Origin: Australimonas brisbanensis
GTDB taxonomy: Bacteria > Chloroflexota > Dehalococcoidia > Lucifugimonadales > Australimonadaceae
Direction: 5' to 3'
Length of the DNA: 64,000 nucleotides
Assembly: GCA_038147155.1 (NCBI GenBank)
Contig: JAYQTA010000003.1
Location: 62,001 to 126,000, forward strand
Each line of letters begins with the position of its first letter. Position 1 is the stretch's first letter. The notes under the pieces were generated by a model that did not search any database, was not told the DNA's origin, and saw only the letters and a list, made by a program, of their open reading frames with translations. Position numbers and translations under genes: made by a program. Positions 1 to 6,550 of this stretch are shown one piece after another.

Positions 1-780
1 GTCGGGGGGCTGGCCGATGCCCACCGCTGCCAGCAGCACCCGGGGGTTGGCTGGGTGCATCACCAGGGGCACGGAGTACTCGTTGTCGAACTCCATGGCC
101 ATGGGCTGCCAGGTCCGGCCGCCGTCGGCGCTGCGGTAGAGCGCCCGGCCCGGCGCATCCCCGTGGCGCGCGTCGAACCCGCCCGTCGCCAGGTACACCC
201 GCTCGGGGTGCTCCGGGTGCAGCACGATGGTGTGGGCGTCTGCGTCCACGTCCTGGGAGAGCAGCGTCCACGACGCGCCCCGGTCCGTGGACTTGATGAG
301 GTGCCCCACCTGGAGCGCCGCGTACACCGTGTCTGGGTCCGCCGGGTCCAGGGCGATGTCGCGCACGTGGGGCTCCACGGCGGGTACCGGGTAGTCGGTG
401 GAAGCGACGGAGGCCACGTCCCACACGCTGGCCAGCTCGCGCCAGTGGGCACCGGCATCCTCCGACACCCACACGCCGATGGGCTCGGTGCCGGCCCACA
501 AGGTGCCAGGCCGGTGCGGGTCCAGCGTGAGGCAGCGCACCTTGCCGGGGCCGGGGATCCCGCGGTTGGGCTTGCGCCACCTGGCCCCGCCGTCGGTGCT
601 CACCCACACGCCATCGCCCCGGGTGGCGGCGTACAGGGTGCCCGGTGCGGCGGGGTCCGCCACCACCTCGTTCACGTCCCAGGAACCCAGCGCGCGGCCC
701 GTCTCGGCCCAGCGGCCCGCCCCATCCTGGCGCACCGTCGCCACGCCGTGCTCCGTCGCCACGTACAGCACCGTGCCCAT
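1..780 (-). CDS. Asp-box (BNR/VPS10-like) beta-propeller protein, C-terminus beyond window
   Basis: An open reading frame starts with ATG at 778-780 and runs off the left edge, so 260 residues are visible. It has no signal peptide. At least four Asp-box motifs of the S-x-D-x-G-x-x-W type are readable (STDGGARW, SEDAGAHW, STDRGASW, SADGGRTW), separated by about 50-60 residues, each preceded by strands such as TLYAAT or TVYAAL. This is the sialidase/sortilin-like propeller pattern (family knowledge: exo-alpha-sialidase-like or WD40/YVTN-type glycosyl hydrolase folds). Substrate and catalytic residues cannot be judged from the fragment. It is divergent from the hydrolase gene at 941. Confidence 0.8.
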   Translation of the reverse strand, partial: MGTVLYVATEHGVATVRQDGAGRWAETGRALGSWDVNEVVADPAAPGTLYAATRGDGVWVSTDGGARWRKPNRGIPGPGKVRCLTLDPHRPGTLWAGTEPIGVWVSEDAGAHWRELASVWDVASVASTDYPVPAVEPHVRDIALDPADPDTVYAALQVGHLIKSTDRGASWTLLSQDVDADAHTIVLHPEHPERVYLATGGFDARHGDAPGRALYRSADGGRTWQPMAMEFDNEYSVPLVMHPANPRVLLAAVGIGQPPD

Positions 781-940
781 GCGAGCCTCCCATGCCCCGG
801 TGGGGCCGGGCCACGATAACCGGGCCGCCCCTCGCCCGCAACGGCGCGCCGGGCTATGCTTACCCACGCCCTGCGGGGCGGCACATCACGACGGACGGGC
901 GTGCGGCGCACCCGCGCGCACACACACGCAGGAGGCTCAC

Positions 941-1747
941 ATGGCGGCATACCAGGAGAAGTACGTCCAGCTCACCCACGGCAAGACCCGCTACTGGGAG
1001 GCGGGCTCGACCGGCACGCCCACCATCCTGATCCACGGCGCTGGCTGGACCAGCGGCTGCGAGACCTGGGTGCTGAACATCGGCCCCCTGTCCGAGAAGC
1101 TGCACGTCTACGCCCTCGACTGCCTCAACTGGGGCCTGGGCGATGTGTTCGACCAGGAGTTCTCCTTCGCCTACCTGGTGGACCACGTGCGCGAGTTCAT
1201 GGACGCCCTGGGCATCGAGAAGGCCAACATCGTGGGCCACTCCATGGGCGGGTGGATCGGCACGCTGCTGGCCTACGAGAGCCCGGAGCGCGTGCTCAAG
1301 TTCGTCAACGTGGCGGGCGGCGGCGTGGCCACGCGCCCCTTGGCCAGCATGGTGGGCTTCAAGCAGCCCTCCGACGATGACGTGCGCAAGCAGCTGTCCC
1401 ACCGCTACGCCGAGGGGCGGGCCGACGTGGAGGCCCTCGCCGCCTCCTTCATCAAGAAGGGCACGCTGGCGGGCCACGCCGAGGCCTTCGGCAAGGTGAT
1501 GAAGCACATGACCGAGCCCAACACCCGCACCCGATACAACACCCTGCGCCGCATGCCCCACATCAAGGCCCCCACGCTGGTGCTGTGGGGCGATGCCGAC
1601 GAGGTGAACGCTCTGGAGATGGGCGAGCAGACCGCCAAGGCCATCCCCGGCGCGCGCCTGGAGGTGTTCCCCGGCATCGGCCACATGCTGCCCCAGCAGG
1701 CGCCCGACCACTTCAACGAGCTGGTCGCCGCCTTCTTCGCGGGGTAG
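941..1747 (+). CDS. alpha/beta-fold hydrolase
   Basis: 268 residues. Start ATG at 941 follows a perfect AGGAGG a few bases upstream; the frame is open further upstream, but that part reads as low-complexity antisense sequence. A lid-containing alpha/beta hydrolase fold is indicated by the oxyanion region IHGAG (31-35), the nucleophile elbow GHSMGG with Ser101, the acid in WGDADEVN (Asp220) and His248 in GIGHMLP. The closest general resemblance is to meta-cleavage-product (C-C bond) hydrolases and esterases. The substrate is unknown. It is cotranscribed with the dehydrogenase that starts 3 bases after its stop. Confidence 0.88.
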   Translation: MAAYQEKYVQLTHGKTRYWEAGSTGTPTILIHGAGWTSGCETWVLNIGPLSEKLHVYALDCLNWGLGDVFDQEFSFAYLVDHVREFMDALGIEKANIVGHSMGGWIGTLLAYESPERVLKFVNVAGGGVATRPLASMVGFKQPSDDDVRKQLSHRYAEGRADVEALAASFIKKGTLAGHAEAFGKVMKHMTEPNTRTRYNTLRRMPHIKAPTLVLWGDADEVNALEMGEQTAKAIPGARLEVFPGIGHMLPQQAPDHFNELVAAFFAG

Positions 1748-1750
1748 GGC

Positions 1751-2734
1751 ATGGGGGAGATGATGCCCGCGGCCATCGCCCGGGGCGATGGCCGCATCGC
1801 GTGTGAGGAGGCGCCGGCCCCGGAGCCGGCGCCCGGCAAGGTGTTGGTGCGGATGCAGATGGCCTCTCTCTGCGGGTCCGACCTGCACATCGTCTACCAC
1901 GGCTACCCCATCAGGGACTACCCGCTTGCCCCCGGCGCGCCGGGGCACGAGGGGGTGGGCGTGGTGGCCGACGGTGGCGGCACGGGCTTCGAGCCCGGCG
2001 AGGCGGTGCTCACCGCGCCCAACATCTGGAGCTCGCGCAACTTCGCGCGCTACCAGCTCATCGACCCCGGCTTCCTGGTGCGCCTGCCCGCCGGGCACGA
2101 CTCGGCGCACCTGCTCATGGCCCAGCAATTGGGCACGGTGCTGTTCGCCGCCCGCAAGCTGCCGGACCTGACCGGCAAGACCGTCGCCGTCATCGGGCAG
2201 GGGAGCGCGGGCCTCTTCCACGACTTCGTGGTGCGCCGGTTGGGCGCGGCGCGCGTCATCACCGTGGAGCCCAACGCCGCCCGTCGCGAGGCGGGGCGCG
2301 CGCTGGACGTGGACGAGACGGTGGACGTGACGGGGCAGGCGGCCGTGGACGCGGTGCTTGACCTGACCGGCGGGCAGGGGGCCGACGTGGTGGTGGACGC
2401 CGTGGGCGGCTACCCCACGCTCAACGACGCCGTGGGCATGGTGCGGGCCGAGGGGCACGTCCACGTGTTCGGGCTGCCCGATAGGTTCGGCCACACCCCC
2501 TTTGACCTGGCGGGGTTCGTCCTCAAGCGCCTGGACATGACCACGGTGTTCGGCGCGCAGGATGAACCGGGCATCCCCGCCTTCCACGAGGCGGTGCGGC
2601 TAATCAGCGAGGGCGCCATCGACATGGCGCCCTACGTCACCCACCGCTTCCCGTTGGAGCAGGTGGCCGAGGCCTTCGCCCTGGCCCACGAGCCCCGCGA
2701 CGGGGCGCTCAAGGTCTCCCTGACCATCTCCTAG
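1751..2734 (+). CDS. zinc-type medium-chain alcohol dehydrogenase
   Basis: 327 residues at the longest. The in-frame ATGs at 1760 and 1763 give the family-like start MPAAIARGDG, and a GGGGGAG just before 1763 could be its ribosome site, so the true start is uncertain. The catalytic-zinc Cys lies in ASLCGSDLH and the second zinc motif in GAPGHEG. The four-Cys structural-zinc lobe of threonine or sorbitol dehydrogenases is absent. The Rossmann glycine region reads VIGQGSAGL, followed by TVEPN and a GGQGADVVVDAVGG segment. It oxidises or reduces an unidentified alcohol/carbonyl with NAD(P). It forms a two-gene operon with the upstream hydrolase and is followed by a hairpin terminator. Confidence 0.85.
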   Translation: MGEMMPAAIARGDGRIACEEAPAPEPAPGKVLVRMQMASLCGSDLHIVYHGYPIRDYPLAPGAPGHEGVGVVADGGGTGFEPGEAVLTAPNIWSSRNFARYQLIDPGFLVRLPAGHDSAHLLMAQQLGTVLFAARKLPDLTGKTVAVIGQGSAGLFHDFVVRRLGAARVITVEPNAARREAGRALDVDETVDVTGQAAVDAVLDLTGGQGADVVVDAVGGYPTLNDAVGMVRAEGHVHVFGLPDRFGHTPFDLAGFVLKRLDMTTVFGAQDEPGIPAFHEAVRLISEGAIDMAPYVTHRFPLEQVAEAFALAHEPRDGALKVSLTIS

Positions 2735-2757
2735 ACCCGCTCCACGCACGCAGCCAT

Positions 2758-2789
2758 GCAGGGCTCCGCCACACGGCGGGGCCCTCTGC
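2758..2789 (+). terminator. hairpin terminator after hydrolase-dehydrogenase operon
   Basis: GCAGGGCTCCGCC, a 4-base ACAC loop, then GGCGGGGCCCTCTGC form a nearly complete stem with one wobble and a small bulge, 24 bases after the dehydrogenase stop. There is no T-tract, which is common in GC-rich genomes. Confidence 0.6.
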
Positions 2790-2811
2790 GTTCTGGAGAC
2801 GAAAGACACCC

Positions 2812-2840
2812 TTGACAGTGATATAAGTCGTGAGTACAGT
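2812..2840 (+). promoter_or_regulatory. sigma-70-type promoter of first secreted paralog
   Basis: A perfect -35 TTGACA (2812-2817) and TACAGT (2835-2840, 4/6 to TATAAT) are separated by 17 bases. This places a transcript start near 2847, about 100 bases upstream of the GTG at 2950. It stands out against the GC-rich background. Confidence 0.7.
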
Positions 2841-2949
2841 GCCGTGCGAAGTAAAGCACGACACAAATGCCTTTCTATCAGGCTGTACGTGCAGAGCACG
2901 CCGTCCGGACCGAGCGGGAACGGGCGAGATCACCTAGGGAGTGGGAAAC

Positions 2950-3462
2950 GTGACACAGACCTTCAGTTCTCTTCTCAGCCGCCGGTTCATCATCCTCGCC
3001 GTCGCCGCGGCCGCGCTGGCGGCGGGCATGCTCATCGGTGGCGCCGCCCAGAGCGCCAAGGCCGACGAGGCCACCGGTGTGGAGCGCATCGCGCTCTCCA
3101 AGATCGAGGTGGACTTCGACAACGCTAAGGACTTCGTCTACATCTACGGCTCCGGCTTCAACCCCGGCACCACGGTCTCCCTGCTTCTGGCCGACAGTTT
3201 CGGCGTCTACCAGGACGTGACCTCCCTGGCCACGTCGTTCCCCATGACCGCCAACGAGGACGGCGCCTGGGCCACCAAGTGGGTGGTGGACCGCTGGAAC
3301 CGCAAGCAAGTGGGTGGCGAGGGCATCTTCTCCCTGTGGGTGACGGACGAGAACTTCGAGAACCTCTCCTCCCACCCCATCGCGCTGTGCAAGATCACCT
3401 CGCGCAAGAAGGACGCCGACGCCGGCAAGGAAGTGACGGTGCCGATCTTCTGCACCAAATAA
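2950..3462 (+). CDS. small secreted protein, paralog 1 of 3
   Basis: 170 residues, not a family I recognise. GTG at 2950 is preferred over the in-frame GTG at 2941 because TAGGGAG then has normal spacing, and because paralog 2 starts at the equivalent codon. The N-terminus is a membrane/signal segment (FIILAVAAAALAAGM) with a processing-like site after AKADE. The mature part reads as a beta-sandwich: VERIALSK, YGSGFNPGTTVSLLL, GVYQDVTSLATSFPM, GAWATKWVV, GEGIFSLWVTD, then IALC and a C-terminal Cys that may form a disulfide. The YGSGF-x-PG stretch recalls IPT/TIG or other Ig-like folds (inference). It has its own promoter, suggesting high expression. Confidence 0.75.
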   Translation: MTQTFSSLLSRRFIILAVAAAALAAGMLIGGAAQSAKADEATGVERIALSKIEVDFDNAKDFVYIYGSGFNPGTTVSLLLADSFGVYQDVTSLATSFPMTANEDGAWATKWVVDRWNRKQVGGEGIFSLWVTDENFENLSSHPIALCKITSRKKDADAGKEVTVPIFCTK

Positions 3463-3477
3463 CAGCCTGAAGAGCGC

Positions 3478-3496
3478 GCCCGGCCGCAAGCCGGGC
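3478..3496 (+). terminator. hairpin after secreted paralog 1
   Basis: GCCCGGC, loop CGCAA, GCCGGGC: a perfect 7-bp stem 16 bases after the TAA stop. There is no T-run. Confidence 0.5.
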
Positions 3497-3499
3497 AAG

Positions 3500-3557
3500 G
3501 CCCCTCCCCGGAGCTACCTCCCTGGGGCGGGCCGCCCGAGAGCCGGTGCACAACGGC
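3500..3557 (+). other. two-hairpin RNA-like element, copy A
   Basis: Hairpin 1 pairs GCCC/CCCC (3500-3509) with GGGG/GGGC (3524-3532) around a loop containing GAGCTACCTCCC. Hairpin 2 is GCCG, loop GTGCACAA, CGGC (3542-3557). The same two loops, on stems of different sequence, occur at 4385-4437, which suggests conserved structure rather than only duplicated DNA. The loop CTACCTCC is complementary to a GGAGGTAG ribosome site. Function unknown. Confidence 0.4.
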
Positions 3558-3692
3558 GAACGGGCCGAGGCGAACGAGCCGGGCGCGCTGGGCTGATGCA
3601 GGTGCAACGAGCGACAACAGGCGTACCGGAACGGCCGGGCGACTGAAGAACGAGAAAGCAGTCCCTGGAGGGGGAATCGCGGAGCCTTCCCC

Positions 3693-3721
3693 TTGACAGG
3701 CCTCTGTGTCATGTATATCGT
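3693..3721 (+). promoter_or_regulatory. promoter of secreted paralog 2
   Basis: Perfect TTGACA (3693-3698), 17-base spacer, TATCGT (3716-3721, 4/6). The transcript would have a leader of about 140 bases before GTG 3869. Confidence 0.6.
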
Positions 3722-3747
3722 CCCGCGTTAGTCACGACGGGATGCAT

Positions 3748-3777
3748 GTGACACGGCTCTGAAAGACTGTCTATATA
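3748..3777 (+). promoter_or_regulatory. possible second promoter of paralog 2
   Basis: GTGACA (3748-3753, 5/6) and TATATA (3772-3777, 4/6) lie 18 bases apart. The -10 box overlaps the inverted repeat at 3760-3790. Confidence 0.4.
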
Positions 3778-3790
3778 AAGACTGCTTTCA
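3760..3790 (+). promoter_or_regulatory. AT-rich inverted repeat in leader of paralog 2
   Basis: TGAAAG and CTTTCA (outer) and GTCT and AGAC (inner) pair around ATATAA. It could be an operator at the second promoter or a leader hairpin; sequence alone does not decide. Confidence 0.35.
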
Positions 3791-3868
3791 AAGACGCGAC
3801 ACTCCTGGCGTGGCGAGCAACGCCGAGTCCCCGTGCGGGAGCGGGGGGACCACCCAAGGAGTGTGGAC

Positions 3869-4360
3869 GTGACTCAGACCATCAGCTCTCTCTTCAGCCG
3901 CCGGTTCATCATCCTCGCCGTCGCCGCTGCCGCCCTGGCTGCGGGCATGCTCATCGGCGGGGCCGCCCCGAGCGCCCAGGCCGACGAGGCCTCCACCGGT
4001 GTGGAGCGCATCTCGCTCTCGTCTACCGAGGTCGGTTTCGACTCCAAAGCCAGCGTGTTCATCTACGGCTCCGGCTTCAACCCCGGCACCCAGGTCTCCA
4101 TGCTGCTGCTGGACTCGAACGGCGTCTACCAGGACGTGACCTCCCTGGCCACGACCTTCCCGATGGTCGCCAACGACGACGGCGCCTGGGCCACCAAGTG
4201 GGTGGTCGGCCGCTGGACCCGTGGTGGTGTGGGTGCGGAGGGCATCTTCTCCCTCTGGGTCACCGACGAGAACTTCACCAACCTCTCCTCCCACCCCATC
4301 GCGCTGTGCAAGACCAAGCGCGCTGAGGGTGAAGAGGTTCCGACCTACTGCTCCAATTAA
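3869..4360 (+). CDS. small secreted protein, paralog 2 of 3
   Basis: 163 residues. GTG at 3869 is chosen for AAGGAG 7 bases upstream. The N-terminal 45 residues are almost identical to paralog 1, also at DNA level (SRRFIILAVAAAALAAGML), indicating a recent duplication. After the signal/anchor segment the same conserved blocks occur in order: GVERISLS, FIYGSGFNPGTQVSMLLLD, GVYQDVTSLATTFPMVAND, GAWATKWVVGRWTRGG, EGIFSLWVTDENFTNLSSH, IALC and a final YCSN. Two Cys in the mature region are conserved in all three paralogs. Exported; function unknown. Confidence 0.75.
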   Translation: MTQTISSLFSRRFIILAVAAAALAAGMLIGGAAPSAQADEASTGVERISLSSTEVGFDSKASVFIYGSGFNPGTQVSMLLLDSNGVYQDVTSLATTFPMVANDDGAWATKWVVGRWTRGGVGAEGIFSLWVTDENFTNLSSHPIALCKTKRAEGEEVPTYCSN

Positions 4361-4384
4361 GTAGAGACACGCCCTCGCATAGCA

Positions 4385-4437
4385 CTCGCCGCTCGAGCTA
4401 CCTCCCGGGCGGCGAGGCTAGAACCGGTGCACAACGG
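4385..4437 (+). other. two-hairpin RNA-like element, copy B
   Basis: Hairpin 1: CTCGCCGC (4385-4392) pairs with GCGGCGAG (4409-4416) around a loop containing GAGCTACCTCCC. Hairpin 2: CCG, loop GTGCACAA, CGG (4424-4437). Stems differ from copy A while both loops are kept. The loop CTACCTCC is exactly complementary to GGAGGTAG in the ribosome site of paralog 3 (4696-4703). Confidence 0.4.
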
Positions 4438-4508
4438 CAGACGGGCAGAGCGAGTGGCGTCCCGATCGCGGTCGGAGCGGAGACAGCCCCGCTCGGACAA
4501 GTTTCAGG

Positions 4509-4552
4509 CCCAGCAGCGGGAACCCCCAAGGGCTCCCTTCATCGCTGCTGGG
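4509..4552 (+). terminator. long hairpin upstream of paralog 3 promoter
   Basis: CCCAGCAGCG (4509-4518) is perfectly complementary to CGCTGCTGGG (4543-4552). The inner arms GGGAACCC and GGGCTCCC nearly continue the stem. It lies 3 bases before the -35 box of the next promoter, so it may insulate paralog 3 from read-through or act as an operator. Confidence 0.45.
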
Positions 4553-4555
4553 CGC

Positions 4556-4585
4556 TTGACATTCCTGTGAGGCAAGGCTTAGGGT
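4556..4585 (+). promoter_or_regulatory. promoter of secreted paralog 3
   Basis: Perfect TTGACA (4556-4561) is followed after 18 bases by TAGGGT (4580-4585, weak -10). The leader would be about 115 bases. Confidence 0.5.
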
Positions 4586-4642
4586 TCGCCCGGTACGCGC
4601 GGGTAGGGGCCCCCTGCATCAATAGGGCCCCCCGCCTGGGGT

Positions 4643-4670
4643 GGTATCACCGATGTGCAACGGTGATGCC
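4643..4670 (+). promoter_or_regulatory. leader hairpin of paralog 3
   Basis: GGTATCACCG, 8-base loop ATGTGCAA, CGGTGATGCC: 10 bp with one T-G wobble, 37 bases before the ATG. The CCG/CGG closing pairs and 8-base loop ending in CAA resemble hairpin 2 of elements A and B. Confidence 0.4.
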
Positions 4671-4707
4671 GCGAACATCCCCGGGCGAGCACCAAGGAGG
4701 TAGATCC

Positions 4708-5214
4708 ATGTCGCGCGCCCTTTCTGCCCACCGTCCTGCCCTCGTTTGGCTCGCGCTCGGCCTCGTGGCCGGGCTGGTGCTTTCGCTCGCCATCGGCTCC
4801 GGGGCCACTGCCCAGGCCGACGAGCACGCCACCGGCCTTGAGCGCATCGCCCTCTCCAAGGTCGAGATCGACTTCCAGCCCGGCGCTCGCTCCGGCAAAG
4901 ACTCGGTCTGGATCTACGGCTCCGGCTTCGCGCCTGGAACCGAGGTCTCCCTGCTGCTGCAGGATTCCAACGGCGTCTACCAGGACGTGACGTCCCTCGC
5001 CACCTCGTTCCCCATGGTCGCCAACGATGACGGCGCCTGGGCCACCAACTGGGTGGTCGGCCGCTGGACCCGCAAAGGCGTCGGCGGTGAGGGCATCTTC
5101 TCCCTCTGGGTCACCGACGCCAGCTTCACCAACCTCTCCACCCACCCCATCGCGCTGTGCAACCTGAACAACCGCGCCGAGGGTGAGGAGACCCCGGACT
5201 ACTGCTCCCAGTAG
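4708..5214 (+). CDS. small secreted protein, paralog 3 of 3
   Basis: 168 residues. ATG at 4708 follows a strong AAGGAGG with 7-8 base spacing. The signal segment differs from paralogs 1 and 2 (ALVWLALGLVAGLVLSLAIG, then a TAQADE processing-like site), but the mature domain is the same family: GLERIALSKVEIDF, WIYGSGFAPGTEVSLLL, GVYQDVTSLATSFPMVAND, GAWATNWVVGRWTRKG, EGIFSLWVTD, NLSTHPIALC and a final YCSQ. It is an older duplicate of the pair before it, and is followed by a strong terminator. Exported; partner and role unknown. Confidence 0.75.
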   Translation: MSRALSAHRPALVWLALGLVAGLVLSLAIGSGATAQADEHATGLERIALSKVEIDFQPGARSGKDSVWIYGSGFAPGTEVSLLLQDSNGVYQDVTSLATSFPMVANDDGAWATNWVVGRWTRKGVGGEGIFSLWVTDASFTNLSTHPIALCNLNNRAEGEETPDYCSQ

Positions 5215-5243
5215 CAGGGCGTTCCTAGAAGAAGCGCACGACA

Positions 5244-5272
5244 GGCCACCCGCCGCACCCCGGCGGGTGGCC
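5244..5272 (+). terminator. strong hairpin terminator after paralog 3
   Basis: GGCCACCCGCC, 7-base loop, GGCGGGTGGCC: a perfect 11-bp stem followed by TT, 29 bases after the TAG stop. Confidence 0.7.
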
Positions 5273-5315
5273 TTCGCGCGTCTCGCACCTGCGCTGGTGC
5301 TCACGCGGGGCCGCG

Positions 5316-5344
5316 TTGCCCGCCGCGGCGCTCGCGCCTAGAAT
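5316..5344 (+). promoter_or_regulatory. promoter of glutaryl-CoA dehydrogenase gene
   Basis: TTGCCC (5316-5321, 4/6) and TAGAAT (5339-5344, 5/6) are spaced 17 bases apart, ending 26 bases before the ATG. Confidence 0.5.
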
Positions 5345-5370
5345 CGGGCCACCCCCATCCGAGGTGTCCC

Positions 5371-6537
5371 ATGCCCCCGTACCGTGGCGTTGACCTGCTG
5401 GGCCTCGACGACGACCTGTCCACCGACGAGCGCCAGGTGCGCGATGCCGTGCGGGCGTGGGTCGAGGCACAGGCCGCTCCCGCGGCGCCCGCCGCCTTCG
5501 AGGCGGGGGAGCTGCCCCGAGCGCTCATCGAGGGGATGGCCTCCCTGGGCATCTTCGGCGCGCACCTGGAGGGGTACGGCTGCGCGGGGGTGAGCCCGGC
5601 GGCCTATGGGCTCATCATGGCGGAGTTGGAGCGCGCCGATTCCGGACTGCGCTCCTTCGCATCGGTGCAGAGTTCGCTCGCCATGACGGCCATCCACTCC
5701 TTCGGCACCGAGGAGCAGAAGCGCCGCTACCTACCCCTCATGGCCGAGGGGCGGGTCATCGGCTGCTTCGGCCTCACCGAGGCCGACCACGGCTCCGACC
5801 CGGCGGGCATGGAGACCCGCGCCGTGAAGACGGCCTCCGGGTACCGGCTGTCAGGGTCGAAGTACTGGATCACCAACGCGCCCATCGCGGACGTGATGGT
5901 CATCTGGGCCAAGTTGGATGAGCAGGTGCGGGGGTTCCTGGTGGACCCTGCGCTCCCCGGCGTGAGCACCGAGCATGTGCCTGGCAAGCTCTCCATGCGC
6001 ATGAGCGTCACCGGCGGCATCACGCTGGATGAGGTGGAACTGGGTGAGGACGCGCTGCTGCCCGCCAGCAAGGGGCTGGGCTCGCCTCTCTCCTGCCTCA
6101 ACTCGGCGCGCTACTCCATCGCCTGGGGCGTGTGCGGGGCCATGGCCGACTCCATCGACACCACGCTGGCGTATGCCCTGGGCCGCACCCAGTTCGGCCG
6201 CCCGCTGGCCGGGTTCCAGTTGGTGCAGGCCAAGCTGGCGGACGCGGCGAGCGCCCTCTCCAAGGCCCAGCTGCTGGCGCTGCGCCTGGCCCAACTGAAG
6301 GTGGCGGGCAAACTGCACTTCTCGCACATCAGCATGGCCAAGTACTCCAACACCCGCGCGGCGCTGGAGGTGGCGCGCACCTGCCGCGACCTGCTGGGCG
6401 CGGCGGGCATCACCACCGGCCTCTCCCCCCTGCGCCACGCGCTGAACCTGGAGACGGTGCACACCTATGAGGGCACCGAGCACATGCACCAACTGATCTT
6501 GGGCCGCCACCTGACCGGCCTGAACGCCATCTCCTGA
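5371..6537 (+). CDS. gcdH: glutaryl-CoA dehydrogenase
   Basis: 388 residues. FAD-dependent acyl-CoA dehydrogenase that oxidises and decarboxylates glutaryl-CoA to crotonyl-CoA in lysine/aromatic catabolism (family knowledge). The match to the GCDH subfamily is specific: RSFASVQSSL with Arg94 where human GCDH uses Arg94 to bind the substrate carboxylate, GCFGLTEADHGSDP, METRA, ITNAPIAD, LNSARYSIAWG, and the catalytic Glu367 in HTYEGTEHMH followed by LILGR. Start ATG 5371 has GAGGTG 7 bases upstream. The downstream methyltransferase begins 13 bases after its TGA, whose context TGAAGGAG doubles as the next ribosome site. Confidence 0.9.
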   Translation: MPPYRGVDLLGLDDDLSTDERQVRDAVRAWVEAQAAPAAPAAFEAGELPRALIEGMASLGIFGAHLEGYGCAGVSPAAYGLIMAELERADSGLRSFASVQSSLAMTAIHSFGTEEQKRRYLPLMAEGRVIGCFGLTEADHGSDPAGMETRAVKTASGYRLSGSKYWITNAPIADVMVIWAKLDEQVRGFLVDPALPGVSTEHVPGKLSMRMSVTGGITLDEVELGEDALLPASKGLGSPLSCLNSARYSIAWGVCGAMADSIDTTLAYALGRTQFGRPLAGFQLVQAKLADAASALSKAQLLALRLAQLKVAGKLHFSHISMAKYSNTRAALEVARTCRDLLGAAGITTGLSPLRHALNLETVHTYEGTEHMHQLILGRHLTGLNAIS

Positions 6538-6550
6538 AGGAGCACCTCCC

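Larger units (their letters stand above)
3463..3868 (+). other. 406-base intergenic region between secreted paralogs 1 and 2
   Basis: No gene is visible. The region holds, in order, a terminator-like hairpin (3478-3496), a two-hairpin element that recurs after paralog 2 (3500-3557), two promoter-like sequences (3693-3721 and 3748-3777) and an AT-rich inverted repeat (3760-3790). Confidence 0.7.
4361..4707 (+). other. 347-base intergenic region between secreted paralogs 2 and 3
   Basis: No gene is visible. The region contains the second copy of the two-hairpin element (4385-4437), a long imperfect hairpin (4509-4552), a TTGACA promoter (4556-4585) and a 10-bp leader hairpin (4643-4670) before the strong AAGGAGG of paralog 3. 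Confidence 0.7.

Noticed and set aside
860..2587. Minus-strand frame of about 575 codons opposite the hydrolase and dehydrogenase
   Set aside because: Composition is His/Arg/Gly-rich shadow; both plus-strand genes have complete catalytic motifs.
3500..3557. Known riboswitch classes (c-di-GMP, c-di-AMP, cobalamin, SAH) for the two-hairpin element
   Set aside because: None of the consensus cores I remember match; the element is reported only as an unknown structure.
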